Origin: Ceratodon purpureus
Taxonomy: Eukaryota; Streptophyta; Bryopsida; Pseudoditrichales; Ditrichaceae
Assembly (NCBI GenBank): GCA_014871385.1
Contig: CM026426.1
Location: 88,348,886 to 88,412,885, forward strand
Length of the DNA: 64,000 nucleotides
Direction: 5' to 3'
A program made the position numbers and the translations under genes. Each line of letters starts with the position of its first letter. Position 1 is the first letter of the stretch. Under the pieces are notes generated by a model that worked only from the letters and a program-made list of their open reading frames with translations, had not been told where the DNA came from and did no database searches. Of this stretch, positions 12,080 through 22,623 are shown one piece after another.

Positions 12080-12623
12080 CATTTTACCAAGTTTTTGGGA
12101 AAAGAAATGCACCCTATAACCGTGGAGCAGTACTAAATTTAGGGTTCTTTTTTTAGAAATCAGATAAAAAAAGATAATTAATTCCGTGGTATTATTAATT
12201 GAAACTACTTTATTTCACATTCACTTATAAACGACATCTATATAGAGAAAGGAAATTAGGGCTGACGTCGTGATGACGTCATGTTCATAGCTAATAAGTG
12301 AGAATATTTAAATTAAATGAGGTCGAGGTCTTCTTTGCTTCTGGTACAGTGAAAGGAAATTTGCATAGCAGATAATATACCTTTGAAAACTTCTTGGGAT
12401 ATTTCAGAATAGGTGTACAATAATGCTTATAATGAGTCCAAAATTATATACCTCCTAGAAATTCCTGAAATTATTGATAGTCTCTTTGTCTTCGGATAAG
12501 ATCTAGTGTACTATTTTAAGTCAAGTATTATATTATATAAAGCTAGGTGGGTTGAGTTCAACTTATTTCAATTAGCAATTGATTGAACTGAGTGTTGCTT
12601 ATGGTAGACATAGTTTAGAGAGT
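12080..12623 (+). promoter_or_regulatory. Duplicated 5' flank of the F-box-like gene
   Basis: AT-rich upstream region conserved with the minus strand of 55.5-54.8 kb. It contains a palindromic CRE/G-box-like TGACGTCA (12,274 area, within GACGTCGTGATGACGTCATG). In arm B the TGACGTCATCATG core is also kept (about 55,275). A TATATAAAG stretch lies at about 12,534, 90 bp before the ATG. Conservation across two diverged copies suggests promoter function for the F-box-like gene; this is inferred. Confidence 0.4.
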
Positions 12624-13136
12624 ATGAGCAATTCCCTTGAAGTCATAGCTTGTGAAACAATTCTTCAAGATTTGCTACAAAGGATGGCAGATGGACCTAA
12701 CCCTTGGGAGTCAGTGGGATCTTGTACAGGACAGTCTTGGTCTCCTCCACCAGTAATTACATTTCAAGATGTTGAGAATGCTTGTGCTGTTTCGAAGCTT
12801 TGGAGACGGGAGATTGATAGCAGTACAGAATACGCTTGCCTTCAACTTGCCAAGTGGGATTATGATTCATACACGGGAGGGCACTGGACTTCCAGGGATG
12901 AATTTCAGGCGGTTCGCTTCAATGTGAACTGGAACATTTTTAAGAATTCTTGGTCATTAGCAAATCCAATTGGAAATATCAGACTAGAAACAACGTCACT
13001 TGGGAAACTTAGCTGTAGTGAGGTAGATCAGTTGAGGACATTGTTAAGTAGCAATAATAACCAATCTATGTGGCTTGAACCTGAAGAGAAACTTATTCCA
13101 GGCAATGGTATTTGGGTCTCACCTAAACATAGATGA
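12624..13136 (+). CDS. F-box-like small protein (uninterrupted paralogue of the CACTA-split gene)
   Basis: Start ATG 12,624 (MSNSLEV) is chosen because the same ATG is kept in the paralogue at 54,775 and similarity drops upstream. 170 residues. DVENACAVSKLWRREIDSS resembles the C-terminal half of an F-box (leader, V-x-K-x-W-R-x-x-I), but the first helix is atypical (ETILQDLLQRMADG). It is followed by YACLQLAKWDYDSYTGGHW, a FNVNWNIFK block, and a C-terminal PGNGIWVSPKHR signature. If an F-box, it would link substrates to an SCF ubiquitin ligase. A partial duplicate of its C-terminus lies 130 bp downstream. No introns are apparent. Could also be an unrelated plant-specific domain. Confidence 0.55.
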   Translation: MSNSLEVIACETILQDLLQRMADGPNPWESVGSCTGQSWSPPPVITFQDVENACAVSKLWRREIDSSTEYACLQLAKWDYDSYTGGHWTSRDEFQAVRFNVNWNIFKNSWSLANPIGNIRLETTSLGKLSCSEVDQLRTLLSSNNNQSMWLEPEEKLIPGNGIWVSPKHR

Positions 13137-13261
13137 GAGTGGTATGACTATGAATATATGGATGCAACATTTTTGCATACGGTAGTAAATGTTGTTAGTT
13201 TATAAAACATATATGTCTACTATGATTAGAGAGAGCATCCCTAGGCGAATAGAGTTGTTCT

Positions 13262-13400
13262 GAATTAGATCGGTTGAAGTCATTGCTAATAGATAATCAG
13301 ATCAGTTCTCTTTGCTTTTTGCCTGGAGAGAAGGCTGTGCCAGGACCAGGTATTTGGATCTCTCCTCTGCATAGGTCTGATTTTAAATATTCTTACAGTG
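13262..13400 (+). pseudogene. Tandem duplicate of the F-box-like gene's C-terminal segment
   Basis: DRLKSLLIDNQ...PGEKAVPGPGIWISPLHR aligns with DQLRTLLSSNN...PEEKLIPGNGIWVSPKHR of the preceding gene, at DNA level from TTAGATCGGTTGAAGTCATT onward. Only the last ~40 codons are present, so this is a fragment or an exon of a longer allele rather than an independent gene. Confidence 0.6.
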
Positions 13401-14122
13401 GCATTTGTATATTTCCAAATTTGTATAAATATGATTGGAATATTGACCATGTATTTATTGCAGTCTTTAAGAAGATGGCCTGATTAAATATGGATGGGGA
13501 TTGATGGAGTAGGAATCAATTTCTACGAATATTTAAAATAACGAATTGGTTAAATAGTAAAAAGGAAAAATAGATTTAGTATGTAATGTGAATGTTTTAT
13601 TGAAAGAGTAGGGCACACATTTGGGGTTGGGGAAAATAACATAGAAAAGGAATTTCAATGAATATTGTTGTTATTCATTAGTGACTTTAACTCCAAACTT
13701 CATGGGAATCAACCTGTTCTTTGATTTAACCATGCATCTGTACCTCATGACTGTTCAGGTCCGGGTGGTCCAATTCTAATGACTTTGTTTTCTAGTTGTA
13801 ATGAAGGTGCCTCCTATGAATCAATGTGTTCACACATTCCTAATGTGAATAATTAATATGGGCATATAGTTTGCGGCTTGGATCATTCAGTACCCATCAT
13901 AACTCCTTGGCTCACGTTTTCTGAACTCAGTTCATCCATTCCAGCATTGTAGTTTTTGGTTATTCTCTTTGTTTACTCACACTTAGTAAAGTTTTTACGC
14001 GGTTTTTCTTTGAACAGACCATCTCCTTTCAGTGGCAGTGAAATGTGAGTATGTTAGGTTGCTTAGTTTGGTGAAGTTGGTAGCAAAACGTTGACACATT
14101 TCAGGGGTTAGTAAGAGAACAG
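13401..14122. other. Intergenic region conserved between the two duplication arms
   Basis: No gene. 13,750-14,000 aligns with the minus strand of 33,820-33,600 (e.g. CTCATGA.TGTTCAGGTCCG), giving non-coding support for the segmental duplication. Confidence 0.6.
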
Positions 14123-15618
14123 ATGACGTCGAAGAGGAAGAAAACTAGTAAGCAGCATAGACCTAGAGCGCGCAGTTCTGTTCAACAAGTATTAGATGTC
14201 CAAGACGCTAGTGACGATACTACTGTAGTTAGAAGTGATGGAGAAGGCAGTGTTGACAAAGTATTCAGTACTGAGGAGTTCAGTGACCCAATTGATCTTG
14301 CTGATTTTGAGGAGGATTTGCGTGAGCGGATGCTTGTTGCGGCTCCTATGCTCATGGGACGTGATGCTGAGTACGGGAGCAACTTCTTCACTAGGGTTGT
14401 AGGGCTCTGTGATAAAGGTCCGCACTTGAAGGATGTGGTGAAGTGTTATGGCTTCATCTCAGATGATGAAATTGGTGCGGTGTGGAAGATAGGAATGTCA
14501 AAGGGGCGGTACGAGTTCTCAAGGTGTGAAGACGATCGCCAACAGATGATGTTCGGACAACAATATTTCAAAGTGTATGGTAATCGGCCCCATAACAACT
14601 ATTTCTGTCTTCGTTTTCTAAGAGCCTGTTTTGCATCATTCGTGTATGGGAAGCAAGTGAATTGGTGCGCTGAGGCACTGGACCGCCACCAAATGCGGCT
14701 GAAGTCTGCGTGTCGGAATCCTTCGAAGCTGGGCCTAGTCGCAACGAGGTGTCAAGTGGAGGGATTATGCCGAATAATTAAAGAGCTCTCTCACTCGGGT
14801 AGTGCTGTGGCCCAGCCTGGTCATCAAGGTCGTCAGCTCAAGGCAGCATTGGAGCTGGAGCAATTGAAGATGGCGGCATTACAGTCAGCCGAGGATCGCC
14901 TTCACAATACACAACAGAGGTACAATGCTAGTCTGGAGAGGATGAGAGGTGAATCACTTGAGAGTGTTGAAGAGGATTTGAATGATAAATATTCCTCAAA
15001 ACTGAAAGAGGCCAGGCAGATTCTACGTAGGGAGGGTGCTACTGTTTTATACAAAACGACCATTGCCGAGTCTGAGGAGTTGTTCAAAGACCTCGCTTAC
15101 ATGAGGGATGTTGATGCTCAAATCCGGCAGACTGTTGTCGAGTTGGAAGTACAGATGGGGAATGAAGCTACAACCTTGGCGGAAATTAAGGAAGAGTTAG
15201 AACTTTGTAAGAAAGCTGTTAGGGTCGCAGGGGGGAGGAGATGCTAATCCTAAAAACACCAAGAGTGTTTGAATATCCTCTGATTCAATCCATTCCGCCC
15301 TTAGGTTTACCAGGTAACGATTCTTGTGCTTATTGTGGACTCGGATTCATCTGGAAAGCAGCCATACTATCTAGTTGCGGTTGTTTCTTGCACCCTCCAT
15401 GTGCAGCAGAGATGATTCTGTTGCAAAATTACCGATGCGTGATTTGCAAGGACGTTCTTCTGGCGATGTCTCCACTCCATCTGGCCGAGCCTTGGGTTGC
15501 TCAGTTTGGTGGTGAGCTGAACAGCCAACAAGAGGCAGAGTGCACTAGCTTCAAGGAAGTTGTAATGGCTGCTAAGGATAGCATCCAGGGTCAAGCAGTG
15601 AATGGATTGAAGAATTAA
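14123..15618 (+). CDS. Coiled-coil/RING-like zinc-finger family protein C (arm A copy, frame break)
   Basis: Starts MTSKRKKTSKQH (basic, NLS-like). Acidic stretch (~45-70), conserved globular region (NFFTRVVGLCDKGPHL, FSRCED, YGNRPHNNYFCLRFLRACFA), helical Glu/Leu-rich region (~245-370), then a finger CAYC..CGCFLHPPC..CVIC matching C-x2-C-x12-C-x-C-x2-H-x2-C-x10-C-x2-C, then EPWVAQFGGELNSQQE. The first frame stops at 15,247 and the finger is in the -1 frame starting near 15,241 (after a G-run at 15,230-15,235). The arm B copy breaks frame at the same place, while family protein B has no break there. Either an old 1-bp indel predates the duplication or -1 frameshifting is used; the former is more likely. 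All finger ligands are intact. Confidence 0.6.
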
Positions 15619-15892
15619 GAAGACCATTACAAGGCTTTAGAGGGTTATTAGTCGCCTAAGTACTATCGGCTACTTTAATGGTAGACATGTTATGGCAGAT
15701 CATAAAATAGTGGTCCATTGTGGGTACTGAGAATCAGAAATTTTGAACATAGTGACAACTGATGTAGATGGACAAATGAAATCAATTCACCTGATTTGTA
15801 ATGTTTACAGAAATGCCATACGCTTATTAATCAAACCAGGACAATCTGGGCTGATGTGTATGAATTACAGGATATACTGTGTTTCAGGTTTA

Positions 15893-16195
15893 GAGGGACA
15901 GGGAGTGACGGGGAGGTAGAGGGGGATAAGGAGGGACAGGGAGTGACGGGGAGGTACAGGGGGATGGGGAGGGACAGGGAGTGACGGGGGGGTAGAGGGG
16001 GATGGGGAGGGACAGGGAGTGACGGGGGGGTAGAGGGGGATGGGGAGGGACAGGGAGTGACTGGGGGGTAGAGGGGGATGGGGAGGGACAGGGAGTGACG
16101 GGGAGGTACAGGGGTAAGGGGGATAGGGAGTGACGAGGAGGTAGAGAAGGATGGGGAGGGACAGGGAGTGACGGGGAGGTAGAGGGGTAAGAGTG
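15893..16195 (+). repeat. G-rich minisatellite, ~38-bp unit (~8 copies), arm A
   Basis: Reiterates GAGGGACAGGGAGTGACGGG plus GGAGGTAGAGGGGGATGGG, period near 38 bp. The complementary strand reads as Pro/Ser/Leu-rich frames, which are artefacts of the repeat. The same array, longer, sits at the matching place in arm B. Confidence 0.8.
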
Positions 16196-17843
16196 ACACC
16201 TAGAATTTTGTCAATTGACGAAGCTATGGCCATGCAGTCCTGAGCATTCATGTGAACTCTTGGAAGTTGGACGCCATTGCCTGTCTTTGATGATAGTGAT
16301 GCTTCGTCAGCAGATTCTTTGTTCTATGTTGCTTTTCTAGATTCACCCATTCAATTATGCCATTGACTGGATAGTTATGTCTGGTGTAGGTGGTCTCAAA
16401 GAGAAAGGAGATAAGCCATCTAATTTATTCACACGTCTTCTATGCAGTTGGTTGTAACTTGATGCCATTTATTCAACTTTTGGATGATTTTGTTTCAACT
16501 AATTTGCTTTGGGAATTATGCTAAAAGTGGCAGAACAAACTTCACAGAGCAGAAAAATTACCGAACCACCTTATCATTGCAGAAAATGAGAGAACCACAT
16601 AGGTAAATATGCATAATATACAATATGCATAATAGTTTTGGGGTCATAATTCTATGCATATAACTATTAGTCATAACTATGCATATAACTATTATGCATA
16701 GGGAAATATACATACCCCAAAACTTTGTCGAAACCGTGCAGTTGTGACTATTGCCGGTACCGGCACTTAAATGGAAGGAGCATTAATCGCAATACTATCT
16801 TCATAAGAAGCAGCAACCCAAGGTAACATAAAATCGACTTGCACCTGTGTCTACCACTAACTAATGCCGGCACCGGCACTTGAGTTGCAGCCTAGCATTG
16901 TAATATTCGCAGCAGTTTCACAGAGCCGGAATTGGAAAAGAAAACATGATTCAAACACCTAAACACTCACTTACCCACTCACTCACTCAACATTCACTCA
17001 CGCAACATTCACTCACTCAACATTCACTCACGCATTCAAATTCAACTCGAATATTAAGATACAAGTGCACACACCACCTGGTTCCATCAATTTGAAAACT
17101 CTGTCGCCTGTATTCTATCTCCAAAACTAGTCAAAGCATGGGTCGGCACATTGGCTTCACTCGCTCAGTACGCAAAGCTAATTCAAATTAAGTGTGCTAT
17201 TGACCTTTGAATTATAAAAGAGAGACTCCTATCAAGGGCAGTTTAAAGTATTCTCTGGAATGGAAGAAGAATCCTCATCGCAGAGGTATGAATCAACTGC
17301 CGGCTCCGGCAGTTAAGTTGTAGGTTAATTAATATAAAATTGCAGAGACTTGGACCGAGGTTCATGACTCACAGACTTATTGACGTGGTTCACGGCAAAA
17401 TACGAGCACTAATTATGAGACTATCATTCGGCATGGTTCATCAACACAAACAAAAGATAACTGTCGATGCTACATTCAGAGCATCTACCAAAAGCTGCTA
17501 AGTTCATTAATCAAGCATAGGCCCATGATCATGTAACAAATTCTGAAAACGTGCAACTTGCCTAAATCGAATACCAATTCCTGACAGTCGTATCTTTATG
17601 ACCTAAGACACACAAAGATGAACCGAGATTCTCATACCACAACAAAAATTTCAGGAGCTTTCTCTAATACTAAAACACATAAGTCTCACAAGCTTCATCA
17701 GCCATAAAGCAATCAGCAACACATGAACATGATCTTGCAGGTCTCAGAATACGTATGTTCGTTAATTTTGCATGGGCCCAGAGCACACAACACATTCGAG
17801 GCATGAGCTACTCGTCTGACAGTTCATCACAATTGACTATGAT
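16196..17843. other. 3' flank of the ParB-like gene with GC palindromes and a CACT microsatellite
   Basis: Non-coding. 16,964-17,036 is a CACT-rich microsatellite (CTCACTCAACATTCACTCACGC repeated imperfectly). Three GC palindromes (16,752; 16,865; 17,298) are embedded in otherwise AT-rich DNA. No gene recognised. Confidence 0.5.
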
Positions 17844-20800
17844 TCAAGTGCCGGCATCGGCACTTGAGTTCAAGGCTACCTGAAATGAAATAGCAAGTCC
17901 TGACTTAGACTGCGATTATGTATGACTTTGACTAGTGCCGGTGCCGGCACTTAAACCAAGGGGTTATCAAATTTCAAGCCACAATCGTAAGACAAGCAAG
18001 AGAGGTCATTGACTTACTTGCGCCCACCACGTTGCTCGATGGAGCCAAGGGAGAAATCCAGCATCTCCAAATTTCTCTTTCGGGAACTTGTGTCCTTCTC
18101 GGATAGACTTTGGAGAATTCCATCGCTGTAAGCACTTTATCTTCATTTGAGTGGGCATAGTTGATAGGGCGAACATCCAAAGTTTCTCTTGCTGCATCTC
18201 CGGCTGCTCATCGAACTTTTCGTAGTGCTGCTTCACCTGCTCAAGAAACGCAGGCGTGTGAATTGGATCAGCAATGGGTAGCAGTTTTCTGAGCTCTGCC
18301 TGTAGAGAAGACTCGGCCGCCTTAACTGTTTTATTAACCCAATCGTCCACCGATCTGTTTGTCCACTGCTCTGGCTGTGGAAACCGCTCATAGAACCTTC
18401 GCTCCGCAATGGCTGCTGCCTCTCCAAGCTCGGTCTGATTGACACTTTACATGGTTATTAGTCCTGACTATATACATGATCTGATTATTAAAATAAATTG
18501 AGAACTTAAATCATTTGGCACAATTTCGAAGCTTACTTGATAGAGAACTGCATTCAAAGCCTCCAGTGTTAGTGTATACCAAGTTCGTTTAGGCCCAGCC
18601 TGTTTTTTTTTCGAACTCTCCATTGCAGCTGGAGAAATAAGCTTTTCAAAGTAGGAAAAGGGCTGCGGTGCAATTCTCTGAATTCGATACAACTTGTGCA
18701 CAATATTTGTTGCTACATGTGATTTTTGATTTCTCCTGCAGTGAATAAAAGCACACAGTCAGGTCAAGATGTGAAGAGAGTACAAATCAATACGAGCATG
18801 CAATTAATATCAAACAAAGGTTACTTACCAATTGACCTCGTGAAGTGCTGTGAGTACTGAAGGAACATCTCCTCTTGGATTAAGAATGACACATTCAACT
18901 TTGTAGTGCCAGTCGATGTCATGGGAATGGTACTCTTGGATTATGGGCATCCAAGCTTCTAGCCTATGGTTCCCATCCCAGACCATAAACATCTTGTTGC
19001 AGAAGACACTGAGATCTGGATCACTCGCTAGTGTCATCTCAAAGTCATCGTTGACCTCGTGCCAAAGCTCTCCCCACTTTGCACTTATAGATGGTGACAC
19101 ATCCACAGTGTGGCCATTGTTGTCTTCCATAGCGACATAGAAATAACCGTTCCCCTCCATGTATGCGCAGGTGGTAAAATGAGAAGCTAACTGGGAGACA
19201 TCGTTCTTCAAATATGGTCTAACCACGGGTAGCGAAATCATTCTGCACAGAGGAATAAAGAGTCGCCCTTTAGATTTAGGCTCCCACTTCAACTGCTCCA
19301 GCCTCGATGCCGTGTTAACTGTCTCTTTTACCACGAGTTCGTGAAGCTTCTGCTTCACTTCCGCGCCTGATAGTGGAGCCTGGGGCTCCTCCGGTTCCTT
19401 CCCCTTCAGCGACCTTCCTTCACTAAGAGAACTCTCTGCAAAACAATTTAGATCATTTTAGAGTAAATTAATACGCAAATAACAAGTGCCGGTACCGGCA
19501 GTGTAATGGACATGCTAAAAGGAATAGCAAATGCGAAGAACAATACATTCATATGGAATCAGCTCAAAGAGTACATCCCTGTTTAAGAAACAATTAAGTC
19601 AAGGTAATATACTTAACTCCTCATTATGTAATACTACAGAAGGGACTAGCTTTGTTAAAATCACAACCACCATAAATTTAAGCTACTCAAACACAATGAA
19701 CACCTGTAAATAAGAACTACAACATCAACCATACTGTCGAAAAATCATTGTGAATAAACCGTCCTTGTGCAAAGTGAGAGTAACAATTAGTAATCATTTG
19801 AGTGAAGAAATATACACAAAATCTAAGTGCCGGCACCGGCATTTCACATTAGGGTCGACTCATTCAGTTTTTACGAACTGAGCAACGCACTAAATAATTC
19901 CACTTGACATCATCTAAACAGATTTCCAGCAAGCATCTGTTTGCAATGACCGTGACAAATGTAAAAGAATCAAGTGCCGGCACCGGCGGTTCAAAACGGA
20001 GTGGGAAAGCATATCCGACGCAGGACATATTAGGCTACAATTCACACTGTCGGTGCCGGCAGTTCTCTGCAAGGGTTAAACAATATAAAAATGACCCAAA
20101 TATGACCTCAAAGTTAGCAAGCTTTTCGATTCAATAATAACTTTACTACCTGGCCAAGAGTAAAGCTGAGGTTAAGCTAAAGGTTAAGCACACAAACATA
20201 ATAATTTTAAATGAAAAAAAAACCTTGTGATTGACTGCCGGCACCGGCGGTCAATAAACAAGATGAAGTGAACGTCAAGCATCACACACTCAGAGTTTTC
20301 CGAAAGAGAAAGTGATGAGAATGTGAAGGGTATGAGGTGAGTATAATGAAAGTTAACATCACATAATAACGAGTGCCGGCACCGGCACTCAAAATATTCT
20401 GAGAAGTTTGCCGAAGTAGAGCTCCATCTTTTGACAAGAGAGTACAAGAAAATCAGACCAAGCTAGTTCTGAAGCCTCCTAAGCCATGCCTCCTCCACAG
20501 TCACATACTCGAGCTCAACAGTCCACAGTCACGAAAGCCGAATGTCAGAGATGGTTTATTACCTCACTTCGACCTCATCACCTCACAACAGACCCATCAT
20601 ACTCAACAAACCGAGCATCATCATTCAGACTGCCGGTGCTGGCAGTTCACTGCATGCGTTCAACAAGGTTCAAATGAACCTAATATGAACTTAAATATAA
20701 AAGTTTCAATATAAAAATTACCACCTGGCCAAGAGAAAAGTTAAGGTAAAGCTTACAGGTTAAGCACGCAAACACCATTATTTTACATGAATAAAATTGA

Positions 20801-21827
20801 AAAAAAAACCTCGTAATAGAATGCCGGCACCGGCAGTCATTAAACAAGTTGAAGTGAACGACAAGCACCATACAAAACAACTTTTTTGGACGAGGATTTA
20901 CTAATATCGTGACGGGTATCATGTGACTAAAATGATTATAAACATCAAATAATTACAAGTGCCGGCACCGGCAGTCTAAACATCCTGAGAACTTTGCCCA
21001 AATGTGGCTCAATTTAAGAACAAAAGAGCACAAAGAAATGAGATCAAGGTACACATAGAATTTCTAGTCAACAAGGCGAACGGACTGAACGGCTCCACTA
21101 GGCGATCCTCCTCAAGCATTAGTAGCTGACTCTCAATATTGAAGACTCAGCTGGCACATCAGACCAAAACGGAGGAACGGCTACATAAGACCAAAACAGC
21201 ACAAGCGCCGTGACATCGAATTCTAATTTGATTTTTCCGTCTGCTTAAAACAAATTAGTTTACCAAAATCGTAGTGCCGGCACCGGCAGTTTTAATAGAT
21301 ATTAATACACACTCTGAAAGATGTTCTGAAAGAAACACAATGGGTCTATGTGAGAATGAACGAGTAGACGCTTCAGACGCATATAAACTCTGAGGAGAAC
21401 TCGACATATTACATGAAGTACTCCTGCAAATGTAGTTCATATCGTCACCATCAATACATCTCAGATCCAAGGTGGAGAGGTGATTCGTAGCTGTTGTTCA
21501 ATTAGGCACACCACGTTGAGTCACATGAAAACAAACGACTGTCTACTTCCTCATGACTGCTCCAAACAGAGCAGTAAGGAGATCCTTTCGATTGTAACTG
21601 GATATTTTACTCAATGCATAATGCATAAATAAAAAGTGCTGCTCTAAGGATCTGTTGAATTACTGTAATATGTCGAGTTCTCTTAGATGTGTTTAAAAAC
21701 CTGAATTGATCTCCTACATACGGATCACTACTTGCAGTTTGGGTAATGAAGTGCCACCGACAATCCCAACATTCTACGAACTGCGGACTTGAGAATAGTT
21801 GACTCACAAGAACTGCCGGTACCGGCA
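16752..21827. repeat. Dispersed GC-rich palindrome TGCCGG-NN-CCGGCA, 16 copies
   Basis: Starts: 16752, 16865, 17298, 17849, 17936, 19487, 19828, 19975, 20048, 20236, 20374, 20631, 20822, 20960, 21275, 21814. Eleven match TGCCGGNNCCGGCA exactly; five have one mismatch. The two central bases vary (CA, TA, TG, CT). Flanks often extend the symmetry, e.g. CAAGTGCCGG..TCGGCACTTG at 17,846-17,865. Each is an island of C+G in AT-rich non-coding DNA. Twelve lie in introns of the ParB-like gene, one in its putative last exon and three in its 3' flank. Further or degenerate copies occur at 10.7-12.0 kb. They are not tandem: spacing is 70 bp to 1.5 kb. Possible roles: binding site of a dimeric protein, methylation-sensitive element, hairpin, or tiny mobile element. 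Confidence 0.9.
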
Positions 21828-22623
21828 CATCTACGAGAGGCTGTAAAAGCATAACTTGTACCTACCGACTTAGTCAATTCAAACCCAAAGAAGCAGCACA
21901 TTTCAAGAGTGGCATTCCAAAGAGATTCCACAAGCCTTGCAAGAAAAGGAGAACATACCTTCTTTCTGCTCGCCGTCTTGAGTTGTCTCGGTGTTGTCTC
22001 TTTCCGCCTCCGCCTTCGAGCCCGATTGAGTACATCGCTCCGGCATCTCCTGCGGTTCAGACTCCCTCGACATGATCTCTACTTCGACAGTGGCTTGCGA
22101 TGCCTGCACACCCGCCAGAAGTCAACCACGACTCAGCTATGGCGCTCTACAAGCATTTGGGTTAACACCCACCAACTCTAAACACTAGAAAATTGCAGGG
22201 ACAAGAAAGACCGAAAGAAATTGATGGACCTTCGGTGAGCAGCAGTGAAAACGACTGCAAAGCGACTAAGGATTTCTGGAAATGATAACTAGTACGGGCT
22301 GCCTACCATGCGAGATATAATGACCTAAGATCCAGGTTGGAATAATGACCTAACTTCTGGTATGAACTGAGGACAAGATGGTGAGATTGATTCCAAGTAC
22401 TAATCATTTCAAAGAGGCGGCTGTCACTTACTGCTTTGGCACCAGTATTGTTGGAACAGGATTCCTGAACTACGTTCTTCTTTTTCTTGCCCCGACGCTC
22501 ATATTGCCTTGTGCTATCGACATCTTCTTTCTCCATCTGAGAAGTTTCAGCCACTCTATCGAAATCTAATATCTTCGTTACACCGGCCATTTCTAACTGA
22601 GTCTCCTTCTTCTTCCTTCCCAT
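17844..22623 (-). CDS. Six-exon ParB/sulfiredoxin-like domain protein
   Basis: Exons (minus strand): 22623-22432, 22103-21959, 19435-18829, 18735-18537, 18434-18018 and probably 17879-17844. All splice junctions are GT..AG and all phases fit (0,1,2,0,0), giving about 530 residues with no stop. Order: basic/acidic N-terminus (MGRKKKETQ..., KKKK at ~46); a long charged linker; a globular domain (~125-320) with FMVWDGNHRLEAW, resembling the GxHR/GERR nucleotide-binding motif of ParB/sulfiredoxin folds; and an Arg/Lys/Trp-rich helical C-terminus. I recall plant proteins joining a similar DGNHR domain to an N4/N6 DNA-methylase domain; no methylase part is visible here. Intron 2 is 2.5 kb and full of GC palindromes; the others are 93-570 bp. 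The intact multi-exon structure suggests a functional gene. The last exon is tentative. Confidence 0.7.
19436..21958 (-). other. Large intron 2 of the ParB-like gene, palindrome-rich
   Basis: Donor AAAGAAG|GTATGT (first base 21,958) and acceptor TTTTGCAG (last base 19,436). It holds 11 of the 16 GC palindromes and an internal ~586-bp tandem duplication. The two short exons' frames fit only if this whole stretch is removed. Confidence 0.65.
20040..21020. repeat. Diverged tandem duplication inside intron 2, ~586-bp period
   Basis: 20,040-20,440 aligns with 20,625-21,020: palindrome pairs 20048/20631, 20236/20822 and 20374/20960 are 583, 586 and 586 bp apart. Flanks match (CCTGGCCAAGAG, AAACAAG.TGAAGTGAACG.CAAGCA, TTCTGAGAAGTTTGCC / CCTGAGAACTTTGCCC). 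The palindromes are kept better than the sequence around them. Confidence 0.75.

Larger units (their letters stand above)
12019..16195 (+). repeat. Arm A of an inverted segmental duplication (~4.2 kb)
   Basis: From GGGGGGAAAGTTAGCATGCG (12,019) to the end of the G-rich minisatellite (16,195), this segment is collinear, in inverted orientation, with 55,526-54,699 plus 35,889-31,208. Shared landmarks in order: the GGCGAGCGGCGAGCGG leader; CTCCACGGTTATAGGGT (as reverse complement); a TGACGTCA-containing block; the F-box-like gene; an intergenic block containing CTGTTCAGGTCCG and ATATGGGCAT.T.GTTTGCGG; the RING-like gene; and the G-rich minisatellite. Arm B carries an extra ~1.1 kb containing the 34.1-kb ORF and the 18.8-kb CACTA insertion. 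Confidence 0.8.

Noticed and set aside
15831..16251. Pro/Ser/Leu-rich open frames on the minus strand
   Set aside because: They are translations of the 38-bp minisatellite; open in several frames and without other support.
16752..21827. CRISPR-like array of regularly repeated palindromes
   Set aside because: Spacing is irregular (70 bp to 1.5 kb), the repeats are 14 bp, and the genomic context is a plant nuclear gene with introns.
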